A stretch of 64,000 nt of DNA from Stenotrophomonas maltophilia D457 (GCF_000284595.1 NC_017671.1:186001-250000); one strand, 5' to 3'. Shown: positions 46,908 through 55,759, numbered from the stretch's first letter. Notes: generated from the sequence alone by a model not told the origin. A program made the numbers and translations.

Positions 46908-47495
46908 ATGACGATGCAGCTTTCGGAATTGAAGAACGAACTGGCACGCTTCGGTGCTGAAAACGACGCGCATGAAACCGAGCGCGCCCGGCGCATGCTC
47001 AACATCACGCCGGACACCGGTGAATTCCTGTCGGTGCTGGTGCGTTTCGGCAATGCGCGCCGGGTGCTGGAGATCGGCACCTCCAACGGTTATTCCACGC
47101 TGTGGATTGCCGAAGCCGCAGCCGCCATCGACGGCCACGTGACCACACTGGAATACGCCGCGGACAAGGTGGCGATGGCGCGTGACACCTTCGCGCGCAG
47201 TGGCCTTGCCGATCGCATCACGCTGGTCCACGGCGATGCCGGGCAGTGGCTGGCACAGGCCGCCGATGCCAGCATTGACCTGCTGTTCCTCGATTCGGAC
47301 CGCGAACAGTACGCCGGCTGGTGGCCGCAGCTGCGCCGTGTGCTGCGGCGGGGCGGCCTGCTGGTGGTGGACAACGCCACCTCGCACGCCGCGCAGATGG
47401 AACCGTTGCGCGCGTTGCTGGATGCCGATCCGGACTTCGGCACCAGCCTGGTGCCGGTGGGCAACGGCGAGCTTCTGGCCGTGCGCAACGCTTGA
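46908..47495 (+). CDS. Class I SAM-dependent O-methyltransferase
   Basis: 195 residues. SAM site VLEIGTSNGYSTLWIAEA, acidic residue in TTLEYAADK, metal-type motif LLFLDSDREQYAGWWPQL and VVDNATSH, close to catechol/caffeoyl-CoA O-methyltransferases. ATG 46908 has a GAAAGAAG ribosome site; 46896 and 46914 are other ATGs in frame. Divergent from the PIG-L operon across 166 bp. Substrate unknown. Confidence 0.85.
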   Translation: MTMQLSELKNELARFGAENDAHETERARRMLNITPDTGEFLSVLVRFGNARRVLEIGTSNGYSTLWIAEAAAAIDGHVTTLEYAADKVAMARDTFARSGLADRITLVHGDAGQWLAQAADASIDLLFLDSDREQYAGWWPQLRRVLRRGGLLVVDNATSHAAQMEPLRALLDADPDFGTSLVPVGNGELLAVRNA

Positions 47496-47512
47496 CCGCC
47501 GCGCCACCAACC

Positions 47513-47554
47513 CGGGGTCAGATCCCTTTCCGCAGGAAAAGGGATCTGACCCCG
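47513..47554. repeat. GGGGTCAGATCC palindrome
   Basis: CGGGGTCAGATCCCTTT and its complement flank CCGCAGGA with one extra A in the right arm. It sits 17 nt after the methyltransferase stop and 25 nt before truC. Confidence 0.85.
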
Positions 47555-47579
47555 ATCAGGGCGCCCGTATAATCCTGCG

Positions 47580-48323
47580 GTGAGCACCGAACCTGACACC
47601 CTCGCCGCGGTCGAGACCGAAACCGCGCCCCTGCAGCTGCTGCACCTGGACGAGCGCCTGGCCGTGGTCAACAAGCCCGCCGGGCTGATGGTCCACGACA
47701 GCAAGCTGGCCCGTGGCGAAGATGATTTCCTGGCCGACCGCCTGCGCGAGCAGCTGGGCCGCCCGATCTTCCTCGTGCACCGCCTGGACCGGGCCACCAG
47801 CGGCTGCCTGCTGCTGGCCTTCGACCGCGAGACCGCCAGTGCGCTGGGCAAGGCGTTGATGGGGGGTGAAGTGGCCAAGGACTACCTGACGGTCTGCCGG
47901 GGCTGGCCGGCCGAGCTGTCCTGGCGGGTGGACCATGACCTGGACGGCGGGCCGGGCAAGCCGGTGAAGAAGCCGGCGGTCACCGACTTCCAGCGCCTGG
48001 CCACCGGCGAGCTGTCGGTGCCGGTGGGTGAGTTCAGCAGTTCGCGCTACGCGCTGCTGCGCTGCCAGCCGCAGACCGGGCGCTTCCGGCAGATCCGCCG
48101 GCACCTCAAGCACCTGTCGCACCACATGATCGGCGACACCAGCCACGGCGATGGCCGCCACAACCGCATCTTCCGCATGCAGGGCGTGCACCGCATGCTG
48201 CTGCACGCCGAGCGCCTGCGCTTCCCGCACCCGGACGGTGGCAGCGTGGATGTCAGTGCGCCGCTGGATCGCGAGTTCCAGAAGGCGCTGGACCTGTTCG
48301 GCTGGCAGGTGGACGACGCCTGA
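47580..48323 (+). CDS. truC: tRNA pseudouridine(65) synthase TruC
   Basis: 247 residues, RluA-type pseudouridine synthase. Catalytic Asp in FLVHRLDRATSGCLLLAF; other motifs LLRCQPQTGRFRQIRRHLKHLSHHMIGDTSHGDGRHN and MLLHAERLRFPHP. Length and the HMIGDTSHGDGRHN segment agree best with TruC. It has no S4 domain. Translation begins at GTG. Confidence 0.88.
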   Translation: MSTEPDTLAAVETETAPLQLLHLDERLAVVNKPAGLMVHDSKLARGEDDFLADRLREQLGRPIFLVHRLDRATSGCLLLAFDRETASALGKALMGGEVAKDYLTVCRGWPAELSWRVDHDLDGGPGKPVKKPAVTDFQRLATGELSVPVGEFSSSRYALLRCQPQTGRFRQIRRHLKHLSHHMIGDTSHGDGRHNRIFRMQGVHRMLLHAERLRFPHPDGGSVDVSAPLDREFQKALDLFGWQVDDA

Positions 48324-48336
48324 TGCTGCTGCGGTA

Positions 48337-48360
48337 AGCCGAGCGTGGGCTCGGCTCTAC
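48337..48360 (-). repeat. SMAG/REP element
   Basis: GTAG + AGCCGAG...CTCGGCT on the minus strand, followed by a GCCGGG/CCCGGC stem at 48369-48385; together they separate convergent genes. Confidence 0.85.
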
Positions 48361-48393
48361 AGCCAGCGGCCGGGCGTGGCCCGGCGCACCCCG

Positions 48394-48921
48394 TTATTTC
48401 TTTTCCGGCTCGTTGACGATCGCTTCCAGGTCCTTCTGCAGATCCGCGAACAGCGGCTGCATGCGCGCCTGGATCGCCACCATCACGTTCTGCATCAGCG
48501 CCGGGGTCTTGTCCAGCAGGCTCTGGCCGGCCGCGCTCTCGTAGAACTCGGCCATTGCCAGCACGTCTTCCTTGCTGAAGGTCTTCTTGTACAGGTCCAC
48601 GTACATGGGCCGCAGCTGTTGCCACGACATCGCCTGGCGCAGGGTCTGGCTGGTCCGGGCCTGGATCCGCTTCAGCTGTTCCTGCTGCTGGGCGGTGAGC
48701 TGGCGCTGCGCGGCCACCTGCTGGAACTGCTGCTGCTGCATGGCTTCGATCTGAGGCACCATGGTGTCGATCATGCTCTGCGCGCGCGAGGCCGACAGCA
48801 GGCGGTTGATGTCGCCGTCGGTCGGCGGGGCGGCCAGGGCCGGAACGCTGGCCACGGCCAGCGCCAGCAGCAGGGCGGCGCGGCGCAGCAGGGACGGCAG
48901 GGCGGGTGTGGAGCGGGTCAT
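48394..48921 (-). CDS. DUF2059 secreted protein
   Basis: 175 residues. Signal peptide (LLLALAVASVPALA), then an all-helical domain with a Gln-rich stretch (EAMQQQQFQQVAAQRQLTAQQQEQL) and the DUF2059 core LYKKTFSKEDVLAMAEFYESAAGQSLLDKTP. AGGAAG precedes the ATG at 48921. Function unknown; members are periplasmic. Confidence 0.85.
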   Translation of the reverse strand: MTRSTPALPSLLRRAALLLALAVASVPALAAPPTDGDINRLLSASRAQSMIDTMVPQIEAMQQQQFQQVAAQRQLTAQQQEQLKRIQARTSQTLRQAMSWQQLRPMYVDLYKKTFSKEDVLAMAEFYESAAGQSLLDKTPALMQNVMVAIQARMQPLFADLQKDLEAIVNEPEKK

Positions 48922-49055
48922 GCGGGGCTTCCTGCGGTACATGGGACCGCCAGCATACCCGCAGCCCAGGCGAAGGCGGCGTGTTCGGTGCCTGATCGGC
49001 GGCATACGGCGCGCGATGGCGTACTTCACCACGTGCCTGCCGCTACAATGCGCGG

Positions 49056-49487
49056 ATGGGCAGTGGACCGGTCACCATCAGCGCGCAGCTTGAAATCCCC
49101 GACGGCGAGATCGTCGAGCGGTTCGTGCGCGCCAGTGGCGCCGGCGGCCAGAACGTCAACAAGGTGTCCACCGCGGTGGAACTGCGTTTCGACGTGGCCA
49201 ACTCGCCCTCGTTGCCCGAACCGTTGCGCGCGCGCCTGCTGGCGCGGCGTGACCGGCGCATGACCGGCGAAGGCGTGCTGGTCATCGACGCGCAACGATT
49301 CCGCACCCAGGATCGCAATCGCGAGGATGCGCGCGAGCGGCTGGCGGCCTTCATCCAGGCCGGGCTGAGCGTGCCCAAACCGCGCAAGGCCACCAAGCCG
49401 ACCCTCGGGTCGAAACTGCGTCGTCTGGACGCCAAACGCGGGCGCGCGCAGATCAAGCGCGGGCGCTCATCACGTGACTGGGAGTGA
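49056..49487 (+). CDS. arfB: ArfB, alternative ribosome-rescue peptidyl-tRNA hydrolase
   Basis: 143 residues. Release-factor-like catalytic GGQ in RASGAGGQNVNKVSTAVELRF and a basic C-terminal tail (LRRLDAKRGRAQIKRGR) that enters the mRNA channel of stalled ribosomes. Full length for the family. The next gene overlaps or abuts the stop. Confidence 0.95.
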   Translation: MGSGPVTISAQLEIPDGEIVERFVRASGAGGQNVNKVSTAVELRFDVANSPSLPEPLRARLLARRDRRMTGEGVLVIDAQRFRTQDRNREDARERLAAFIQAGLSVPKPRKATKPTLGSKLRRLDAKRGRAQIKRGRSSRDWE

Positions 49488-49491
49488 TTGC

Positions 49492-50094
49492 TTGAACAAC
49501 CCGACTTCGTTGCTGCCGGCCGTGCCGCCGCAGATGCCACAGGTCAAACCCAACGCCTTCCTGCGCTGGCTGGCGCGCTGCACCCTTCGCATGGGCGGCT
49601 GGAAGGTGACCGGCACCCTGCCGGACATCCCCAGGCTGGTCTTCATCATCGCCCCGCATTCGTCCAACTGGGACGGGCTGTGGGGCATGGCGGCCAAGAT
49701 CGCGCTGGGCATGAAGGTGAAGGTGCTGGGCAAGGCCTCGCTGTTCTGGTGGCCGCTGGGCCCGCTGCTGCACAAGCTGGGCGTGATCCCGCTCGATCGC
49801 AGCTCGCCGCAGGGCACCGTCGGCCAGGCCGTGGACCTGCTGCGCAACAACGAGAAGATGTGGTTCGCCATCACGCCCGAGGGCACCCGCAAGGCCGTGA
49901 AGGACTGGAAGGCCGGCTTCCTGAAGATTGCCCGGATGGCTGACGTACCGATCCTGACCGCGTATTTCCACTATCCGGAAAAGACCATCGGCATCGGTCC
50001 GCTGTTCACCCCGAGCGGCGACGATGTGGCCGACATGGCTGCCATCCGCGAGTTCTACCGGCCCTGGATCGGCAAGACCCGCGGCACGGTCTGA
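49492..50094 (+). CDS. PlsC-like lysophospholipid acyltransferase
   Basis: About 200 residues. Acyltransferase motif HX4D appears as IIAPHSSNWDGLWG; the second block is WFAITPEGTRKAVKDWKAGF. No strong membrane helix. The start is uncertain: TTG 49492 has GGGAG 8 nt upstream and avoids overlap; GTG 49474 would overlap arfB by 14 nt. Likely works on glycerophospholipids, but the exact acceptor is unknown. Confidence 0.82.
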   Translation: MNNPTSLLPAVPPQMPQVKPNAFLRWLARCTLRMGGWKVTGTLPDIPRLVFIIAPHSSNWDGLWGMAAKIALGMKVKVLGKASLFWWPLGPLLHKLGVIPLDRSSPQGTVGQAVDLLRNNEKMWFAITPEGTRKAVKDWKAGFLKIARMADVPILTAYFHYPEKTIGIGPLFTPSGDDVADMAAIREFYRPWIGKTRGTV

Positions 50095-50204
50095 GCCGGT
50101 TGCAGGCCGCCGCATAGACGCCACGTCCGGCACATGCCGGGCGAGCGCGACAGGAGTAGGGTGGAGGGCTGGTATCCATACCGTCTGCCCAAGGAGCGTT
50201 TTAC

Positions 50205-52361
50205 ATGTCGCGTACCGTAGTCCTGGCCGCCGCCATCAGCCTGGCGCTGGCGGCCTGTTCCGGCAAGGAGTCCACCCCCGTGTCCGATGCCCAGAAGACC
50301 CCGGCCCAGCAGCCGGCCGAAGCCTCCACCAATCCGCTGCTGAGTGCCAGCACGCTGCCGTTCCAGGCCCCGCCGTTCGACAAGATCAAGGACAGCGACT
50401 ACCTGCCGGCCTTCGAAGAGGGCATGCGCCAGCACCTGGCCGACGTGCGCAGGATCGCCGACAGCAGCGAGCCGGCCACCTTCGACAACACCATCGTGGC
50501 GATGGAGCGCAGCGGCGAGACCCTGACCCGCGTGTCGCGCATCTTCTTCGGCCTGGTCCAGGCCGATACCAACGATGCGCGCCAGAAGATCCAGGAAGAA
50601 GTGGCGCCGAAGCTGGCCGCGCACCAGGACGAGATCAACCTCGACCCGAAGCTGTTCGCACGCGTGAAGTCGCTGTACGACCAGCGTGACACGCTGGAGC
50701 TGGACCCGGTGCAGAAGCGCCTGGTCGAGCACTACTACGATGGCCTGGTGCGCGCCGGTGCGCAGCTGTCCGACGCTGACAAGGCGACCCTGCGCAAGCT
50801 CAACGTGGAAGAGACCACCCTCTCCACCCAGTTCCATACCCGCCTGGTGGCCGCCACCGCCGCTGCGGCCGTTGTCGTTGACGACAAGGCCAAGCTGGTC
50901 GGCCTGGACGAGGGCGCTATCAACAACGCTGCCGCCGCCGCCAAGGACCGCAAGCTGGATGGCAAGTTCCTGCTGCCGCTGCAGAACACCACCCAGCAGC
51001 CGGTGCTCGGCTCGCTGAGCGACCGCGACCAGCGCGCCGCAGTGCTGAAGGCCTCGGAAACCCGCGCCGAGCGCGGCGATGCCAACGACACCCGGCAGAC
51101 CGTGCAGCGCCTGGCCCAGCTGCGTGCGCAGAAGGCCAAGCTGCTCGGCTTTGACACCTTCGCCGACTACCAGCTGGGCGACCAGATGGCCAAGACCCCG
51201 GCCGCCGCGCTCAAGCTGCTGACCGACACCGTGCCGGCCGCCACTGCCAAGGCGCGTGCCGAAGCCGGCGAGATCCAGAAGGTGATCGACGCGCAGAAGG
51301 GCGGATTCCAGGTGGCCGCTTCGGACTGGGACTTCTACGCCGAGCAGGTGCGCAAGGCCAAGTACGATCTGGACGAGTCGCAGATCAAGCCGTACTTCGA
51401 ACTGGACAACGTGCTGCAGAACGGCGTCTTCTACGCCGCCACCCAGCTGTACGGCATCACCTTCAAGCCGCGCACCGACATTCCGACCTACAACCCGGAC
51501 ATGAAGGTGTACGAAGTGTTCGACAAGGACGGCACCTCGCTGGCGCTGTTCTACACCGACTACTTCAAGCGTGACAGCAAGTCCGGTGGCGCCTGGATGG
51601 ACGTGTTCGTCGAACAGGACGGCCTGACCGGTGCCAAGCCGGTGGTCTACAACGTCTGCAACTTCACCAAGCCGGCCGCCGGCCAGCCTGCGCTGATCAG
51701 CTTCGACGACGTCACCACCATGTTCCATGAGTTCGGCCATGCGCTGCACGGCATGTTCTCGAACGTGAAGTACCCGTCGATCGCCGGCACCGCGACCTCG
51801 CGCGACTTCGTCGAGTTCCCGTCGCAGTTCAACGAGCACTGGGCGCTGGACCCGAAGGTGTTCGCCAACTACGCCAAGCACTACAAGACCGGCGAGGCGA
51901 TGCCGCAGGAGCTGGTCGACAAGATCCTCAAGGCACGCAGCTTCAACCAGGGCTACGCGACGACCGAGTACCTGTCGGCCGCGCTGCTGGACCTGGCCTG
52001 GCACACGCAGAAGGCCGACGCGCCGCTGCAGGATGTCGGCGCCTTTGAAGCCAGCGCGCTGAAGAAGTTCAAGGTCGACCTGCCGCAGGTGCCGCCGCGT
52101 TACCGCACCACCTACTTCGACCACATCTGGGGTGGTGGCTACTCGGCCGGTTACTACGCCTACTTCTGGGCCGAAGTGCTCGACCACGATGCCTACCAGT
52201 GGTTCACCGAGCACGGTGGCCTGACGGCGGCCAATGGCCAGGAGTTCCGCGACAAGATCCTCTCGCGCGGCAACAGCGTGGAACTGTCGACCCTGTACCG
52301 CGATTTCCGCGGCAAGGACCCGTCGGTGGAACCGCTGCTGAAGTTCCGCGGGTTGAAGTAA
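50205..52361 (+). CDS. dcp: M3-family peptidyl-dipeptidase Dcp, lipoprotein form
   Basis: 718 residues. Lipoprotein signal ISLALAAC (Cys19), so it is tethered in the periplasm, unlike cytoplasmic relatives. Zinc motif HEFGH at residues 508-512 in TTMFHEFGHALHGMFS, and the substrate-side YFDHIWGGGYSAGYYAYFWAEV, typical of Dcp. Cuts dipeptides from C-termini. A good terminator follows. Confidence 0.93.
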   Translation: MSRTVVLAAAISLALAACSGKESTPVSDAQKTPAQQPAEASTNPLLSASTLPFQAPPFDKIKDSDYLPAFEEGMRQHLADVRRIADSSEPATFDNTIVAMERSGETLTRVSRIFFGLVQADTNDARQKIQEEVAPKLAAHQDEINLDPKLFARVKSLYDQRDTLELDPVQKRLVEHYYDGLVRAGAQLSDADKATLRKLNVEETTLSTQFHTRLVAATAAAAVVVDDKAKLVGLDEGAINNAAAAAKDRKLDGKFLLPLQNTTQQPVLGSLSDRDQRAAVLKASETRAERGDANDTRQTVQRLAQLRAQKAKLLGFDTFADYQLGDQMAKTPAAALKLLTDTVPAATAKARAEAGEIQKVIDAQKGGFQVAASDWDFYAEQVRKAKYDLDESQIKPYFELDNVLQNGVFYAATQLYGITFKPRTDIPTYNPDMKVYEVFDKDGTSLALFYTDYFKRDSKSGGAWMDVFVEQDGLTGAKPVVYNVCNFTKPAAGQPALISFDDVTTMFHEFGHALHGMFSNVKYPSIAGTATSRDFVEFPSQFNEHWALDPKVFANYAKHYKTGEAMPQELVDKILKARSFNQGYATTEYLSAALLDLAWHTQKADAPLQDVGAFEASALKKFKVDLPQVPPRYRTTYFDHIWGGGYSAGYYAYFWAEVLDHDAYQWFTEHGGLTAANGQEFRDKILSRGNSVELSTLYRDFRGKDPSVEPLLKFRGLK

Positions 52362-52368
52362 GAAAGCG

Positions 52369-52397
52369 AAAACGGCGGGGGCAACCCCGCCGTTTTT
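52369..52397 (+). terminator. Rho-independent terminator of dcp
   Basis: 12-bp stem AAAACGGCGGGG / CCCCGCCGTTTT with a GCAA tetraloop, followed by TTCTTTCT. Confidence 0.93.
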
Positions 52398-52403
52398 CTT
52401 TCT

Positions 52404-52499
52404 GTAGCGTCGAGCCATGCTCGACGTTCTTCTGTAGAGCCGAGCCCACGCTCGGCTGATGGTTCCTGGAAAGGCAGCCGAGCATGGGCTCGGCTCTAC
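52404..52499. repeat. Three SMAG/REP elements
   Basis: Plus strand at 52404-52426 (CGTCGAG/CTCGACG) and 52434-52457 (AGCCGAG/CTCGGCT); minus strand at 52476-52499 (AGCCGAG/CTCGGCT). The last two face each other. Confidence 0.9.
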
Positions 52500-52507
52500 A
52501 AACAGCG

Positions 52508-52954
52508 TTACGTTCCCACGTGCACCCGGTTGGCCTGCTCGGCCAGGCCCAGGTGATCCAGCGCGATATCCAGCGCCAGCACGTAACTCTGCGCGCCGTA
52601 GCCGGCGGCGATGCCCAGGCGCTGGCCGACACCAGCCGGCAGGCACGGCTCGGCTACCGCGCCGTCGTCATGCACTTCCACATAGGCGTTGTGCAGGTAC
52701 GGCAGCAGGCGCTGCAGGCGCAGGCTGTTGGCACACGCGCCCGGGTCGAGCAGGGTCACCTCGCCGCGGCTGTGGTCGGCCACGCGCAGGGCGTCCAGCA
52801 GTTCCTGTTCCGAACCACAGGCACGGATCGCCACGCTGGTGCCGGCGTCGATCGCACGATGCACCAGTGACTTCAGGACCGGTGCCGGCAGCGGCATCGC
52901 GGTGCGGATCAGGGCGCCGGCCGCTTCCGGGCCACGGATGATGAAGATCGACAT
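52508..52954 (-). CDS. Type II dehydroquinase-like protein, catalytic residues changed
   Basis: 148 residues, the length of type II 3-dehydroquinate dehydratase. The C-terminal half aligns: LLDPGACANSLRLQRLL (for INPGAxTHTSVALRDAL), YVEVHDDGAVAE (for IEVHLSNxxARE) and IAAGYGAQSYVLALDIAL. The N-terminus IFIIRGPEAAG matches VINGPNLN loosely. The Tyr of the YG motif, the THTS His, the substrate Asn and the SN after EVH are missing, so shikimate-pathway activity is doubtful. It follows a sister gene by 3 nt. Confidence 0.7.
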   Translation of the reverse strand: MSIFIIRGPEAAGALIRTAMPLPAPVLKSLVHRAIDAGTSVAIRACGSEQELLDALRVADHSRGEVTLLDPGACANSLRLQRLLPYLHNAYVEVHDDGAVAEPCLPAGVGQRLGIAAGYGAQSYVLALDIALDHLGLAEQANRVHVGT

Positions 52955-52957
52955 GGC

Positions 52958-53359
52958 TCAGCCCTCCTGTGCCAGGCGGCGGCCGACAATGGCCAGCGAC
53001 AACGGGTAGCCGGCCTGCTGGCTGCGCTGGTCGACCACCACGGCGGCGGGACCGTGCTGCAGGCGCAGGCGTGCCTCCAGACCGGGTTCGCTGGGGGCCT
53101 GCAGTTCGATGTACTGCGCCGGCAGCCGTTCCAGCGCCGCCTGCAGCGCGCCACCTTCGGCCTGCCATTGCGCCTCGTCAGCGGTACCGACATCCAGCAG
53201 TACCCAGTCGGCCGAGCGCGCCTGCGGCTGGCACAGGCACTGGCGTACCTCGGACAGGCTGGCGCAGTCGCTGCACAGCACGCGATGGCCGGCCAGCTGC
53301 GTCGGCAGTTGGGGACGCGGTGCCGACGAAGAGGCGTGGCGGATCACCAGGAGGGTCAT
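52958..53359 (-). CDS. Second dehydroquinase-like protein, strongly degenerate
   Basis: 133 residues. Its C-terminal YIELQAPSEPGLEARL ... AVVVDQRSQQAGYPLSLAIVGRRLA lines up with YVEVHDDGAVAEPCL ... YGAQSYVLALDIALDHL of the next gene, so both seem to share the flavodoxin-like fold of type II dehydroquinase. The N-terminus is MTLLVIRHASSS. None of the enzyme's catalytic residues is recognisable. GGAG lies 5 nt upstream of the ATG at 53359 and the two genes form an operon. Function unknown; an early tandem duplication is inferred. Confidence 0.6.
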   Translation of the reverse strand: MTLLVIRHASSSAPRPQLPTQLAGHRVLCSDCASLSEVRQCLCQPQARSADWVLLDVGTADEAQWQAEGGALQAALERLPAQYIELQAPSEPGLEARLRLQHGPAAVVVDQRSQQAGYPLSLAIVGRRLAQEG

Positions 53360-53473
53360 ACAACACCTTGCGGAATGCGCCCTGCGGCGCGGTGGGCACA
53401 CGATGCGCGTGCCGCCCGTAAAGGTGCGATGCCCGCCGCCGGTCCCGCGCGTAAAACCTGCGTAACCCTTCCT

Positions 53474-53563
53474 GTAGAGCCGAGCCTGCGCTCGGCCGCT
53501 CTGCGCCCCAGTCGGGCAACCTCGACGCTGCAAGGAACAAGCCGAGCGTGGGCTCGGCTCTAC
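53474..53563. repeat. Facing SMAG pair
   Basis: Plus-strand GTAG + AGCCGAG/CTCGGC at 53474-53496 and minus-strand GTAG + AGCCGAG/CTCGGCT at 53540-53563, in the gap before lepB. Confidence 0.9.
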
Positions 53564-53634
53564 CGGATCGCGTCGCGGGAACCTCTCCCGCCTGGATGTG
53601 GTCTGATGCAGCTACCACCCACCCGGAGCCTGTC

Positions 53635-54261
53635 ATGGATGCTGCTGCCCGTCCTCCCTTGTCCGAACGCGCGCTGGTCTGGCTGAAGAAGGAAGCATTG
53701 CCGCTGCTGGTGATGCTCGGCCTGCTCGCCGCCGCCCGCGATACCCTCGCCAACCACTACGTGGTGCCGAGTGGCTCGATGCAGCCGACCCTGCAGCCGG
53801 GCGACCGGGTGGTGGTGGACATGCGCGCCTACGGCCTGCGCCTGCCGTTCACCGGCAAGGAACTGATGGCCACCGGCGTCCCGCAGCGCGGTGAAGTGGC
53901 GGTGTTCGATTCACCGGCCGACGGCACCCGCCTGATCAAGCGCGTGGCGGCGGTGGCCGGTGACCACGTGCAGATGCGCGAGGGCCATCTGAGCATCAAC
54001 GGCCAGCCGCTGCAGATCGCCGATCTGCAGGACGTGGAAGCCTTCGGCGAGCGCCGTGCCCGCCTCGACCTGGACATGGGCGGCGGTCCGGACATCGCCG
54101 ATCTGGTGGTGCCGGCCGGCAAGGTGCTGGTGCTGGGTGACCACCGCGGCAACAGCTTCGACGGCCGCTTCTTCGGCTTCGTCGACGCCGACAAGGTCTA
54201 CGGCCGTGCGGTGGCGGTGTACTACCGCCGCGGCGACGGTTTCGAGTGGCAGCGCCTGTAA
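53635..54261 (+). CDS. lepB: Signal peptidase I
   Basis: 208 residues, short for a proteobacterial LepB, with one membrane helix (LPLLVMLGLLAAARDTLA). Nucleophile Ser in HYVVPSGSMQPTLQPGDRVVV; general base Lys in TRLIKRVAAVAGD; box E GDHRGNSFDGRFFG. The start at 53635 leaves a short N-terminus before the helix. It may be an extra peptidase beside a main lep gene elsewhere; that cannot be checked here. Confidence 0.93.
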   Translation: MDAAARPPLSERALVWLKKEALPLLVMLGLLAAARDTLANHYVVPSGSMQPTLQPGDRVVVDMRAYGLRLPFTGKELMATGVPQRGEVAVFDSPADGTRLIKRVAAVAGDHVQMREGHLSINGQPLQIADLQDVEAFGERRARLDLDMGGGPDIADLVVPAGKVLVLGDHRGNSFDGRFFGFVDADKVYGRAVAVYYRRGDGFEWQRL

Positions 54262-54266
54262 GCTGA

Positions 54267-54289
54267 ATTGATACTTCTTGGGTATCAAT
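54267..54289. promoter_or_regulatory. Inverted repeat ATTGATAC-N7-GTATCAAT, candidate operator
   Basis: Perfect 8-bp arms with a 7-nt spacer, 96 bp upstream of the MFS gene start and 5 bp after the lepB stop. CTGACTTATCAG and a direct repeat GGATCGACTGGATCGAC follow. The AT-rich arms stand out from the local GC-rich DNA. Confidence 0.5.
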
Positions 54290-54384
54290 CCTGACTTATC
54301 AGGTTATGGATCGACTGGATCGACAGGCCTAGTCTGAGGCCCGTTCCCTCCCATGCCCGGCCGCCCCACCGGCCCTTCGATCCC

Positions 54385-55641
54385 ATGACTGGCGAAACCG
54401 CGGCGGCCGTCGAGCGCCGCCCCCCCACTGTCGATCCCATCGCCGAGACCCGCATCCAGCAGGGCACGCCGGCCTTCCGCCGCACCGCGCTGGCACTGTT
54501 CCTGGCCGGCTTCTCCACCTTCGGCCTGCTGTACACCGTGCAGCCGCTGCTGCCCGAGTTCAGCCGCCACTTCGGCGTGTCCGCCGCAGGCAGCGCGATG
54601 TCGTTGTCGCTGACCACCGGCACGCTGGCGGTGGCGATGCTGTTGGCCGGCCTGCTGTCCGATGCGGTCGGCCGCCGCCCGTTGATGATTGCCGCGCTGC
54701 TGGCCTCGGCCATGCTGTCGCTGAGCACGGCGCTGGTGGACGACTGGACCACGCTGCTGGTGCTGCGCACCCTGCTTGGCCTGGCGCTGAGCGGCGTGCC
54801 GGCAGTGGCGATGACCTACCTGGTCGAGGAGATGGACAGCCGCGCGCTGGGCCTGGCGATGGGCCTGTACATCGGCGGCAACGCCATCGGTGGCATGAGC
54901 GGGCGCCTGCTGGCCGGCATCATCGCCGATCACTGGGGCTGGCGCTGGGGCATCGGCGTGGTCTCGATCATCGCCGTGGCCAGCACCGTGCTGCTGTGGC
55001 TGCAGCTGCCGCCGTCGCGCCATTTCAGCGCGCGACGCGATGGCCTGCGCGAGTTGCCGTCGCGCTGGCGCACGCTGTTCGCCGACCGGGGCCTGCCGTG
55101 GCTGTTCGCCACCTCGTTCGTGCTGATGGGCGTGTTCGTCACCCTCTACAACTACCTGGGTTATCACTTGCTGGCGCCGCCGTACCACCTCAGCCAGACC
55201 GTGGTCGGGCTGATCTTCAGCGTCTACCTGGTGGGCACCTTCAGTTCGGCGTGGATGGGCCAGCAGGCTACGCGGTACGGGCGCGGCCGCATCCTGTCGA
55301 TCTCGTTCGCGCTGATCGGCGCCGGCATCGCGCTGCTGGCGATGCCGTGGCTGAGCACGATGGCACTGGGCATCGCGCTGGTGACCTTCGGCTTCTTCGG
55401 TGGTCACTCGGTGGCCAGCAGCTGGGTCGGCAGCCGTGCCGGTACGATGCGCGCGGAAGCATCGGCGCTGTACCTGTTCGCCTACTACCTGGGCTCCAGC
55501 GTGCTGGGCGGGGTGGGTGGCCTGGCCTACGCGGCCTGGGACTGGCTGGGCGTGTGCGCGTTCGCTGCCGTGCTGACCCTGATCGGGGGCGGCATCGTCT
55601 GGGCGCTGCAGCAGCGCGCGCCGCAGCCGGTCACGGCCTGA
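54385..55641 (+). CDS. MFS transporter, YnfM-like
   Basis: 418 residues with 12 predicted helices. The loop 2-3 motif LLSDAVGRRPLMIAALL is the major facilitator signature; ALSGVPAVAMTYLVEEMDSRALGLAMGLYIGGNAIGG resembles YnfM-type exporters related to arabinose efflux permeases. Drug or metabolite export is likely but the substrate is unknown. It converges on a LysR gene that may control it. Confidence 0.87.
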   Translation: MTGETAAAVERRPPTVDPIAETRIQQGTPAFRRTALALFLAGFSTFGLLYTVQPLLPEFSRHFGVSAAGSAMSLSLTTGTLAVAMLLAGLLSDAVGRRPLMIAALLASAMLSLSTALVDDWTTLLVLRTLLGLALSGVPAVAMTYLVEEMDSRALGLAMGLYIGGNAIGGMSGRLLAGIIADHWGWRWGIGVVSIIAVASTVLLWLQLPPSRHFSARRDGLRELPSRWRTLFADRGLPWLFATSFVLMGVFVTLYNYLGYHLLAPPYHLSQTVVGLIFSVYLVGTFSSAWMGQQATRYGRGRILSISFALIGAGIALLAMPWLSTMALGIALVTFGFFGGHSVASSWVGSRAGTMRAEASALYLFAYYLGSSVLGGVGGLAYAAWDWLGVCAFAAVLTLIGGGIVWALQQRAPQPVTA

Positions 55642-55680
55642 CGCCAGCCTCGCGTTCCGCACGGGCGCGGCGTTGCTCTG

Positions 55681-55738
55681 GTAGATGCCGACCTTGGTCG
55701 GCGCTCTGGCACGGCAGCCAACCAAGGTTGGCGTCTAC
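55681..55738. repeat. Facing SMAG pair between convergent genes
   Basis: Plus strand 55681-55702 (GTAG + ATGCCGACC/GGTCGGC) and minus strand 55717-55738 (GTAG + ACGCCAACC/GGTTGGC). Confidence 0.9.
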
Positions 55739-55759
55739 CAAACCTAAGTGGGTGGCACT

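Noticed and set aside
50055..52646. Long minus-strand open frame opposite dcp
   Set aside because: Shadow of the dcp reading frame; the HEFGH metallopeptidase on plus is certain.
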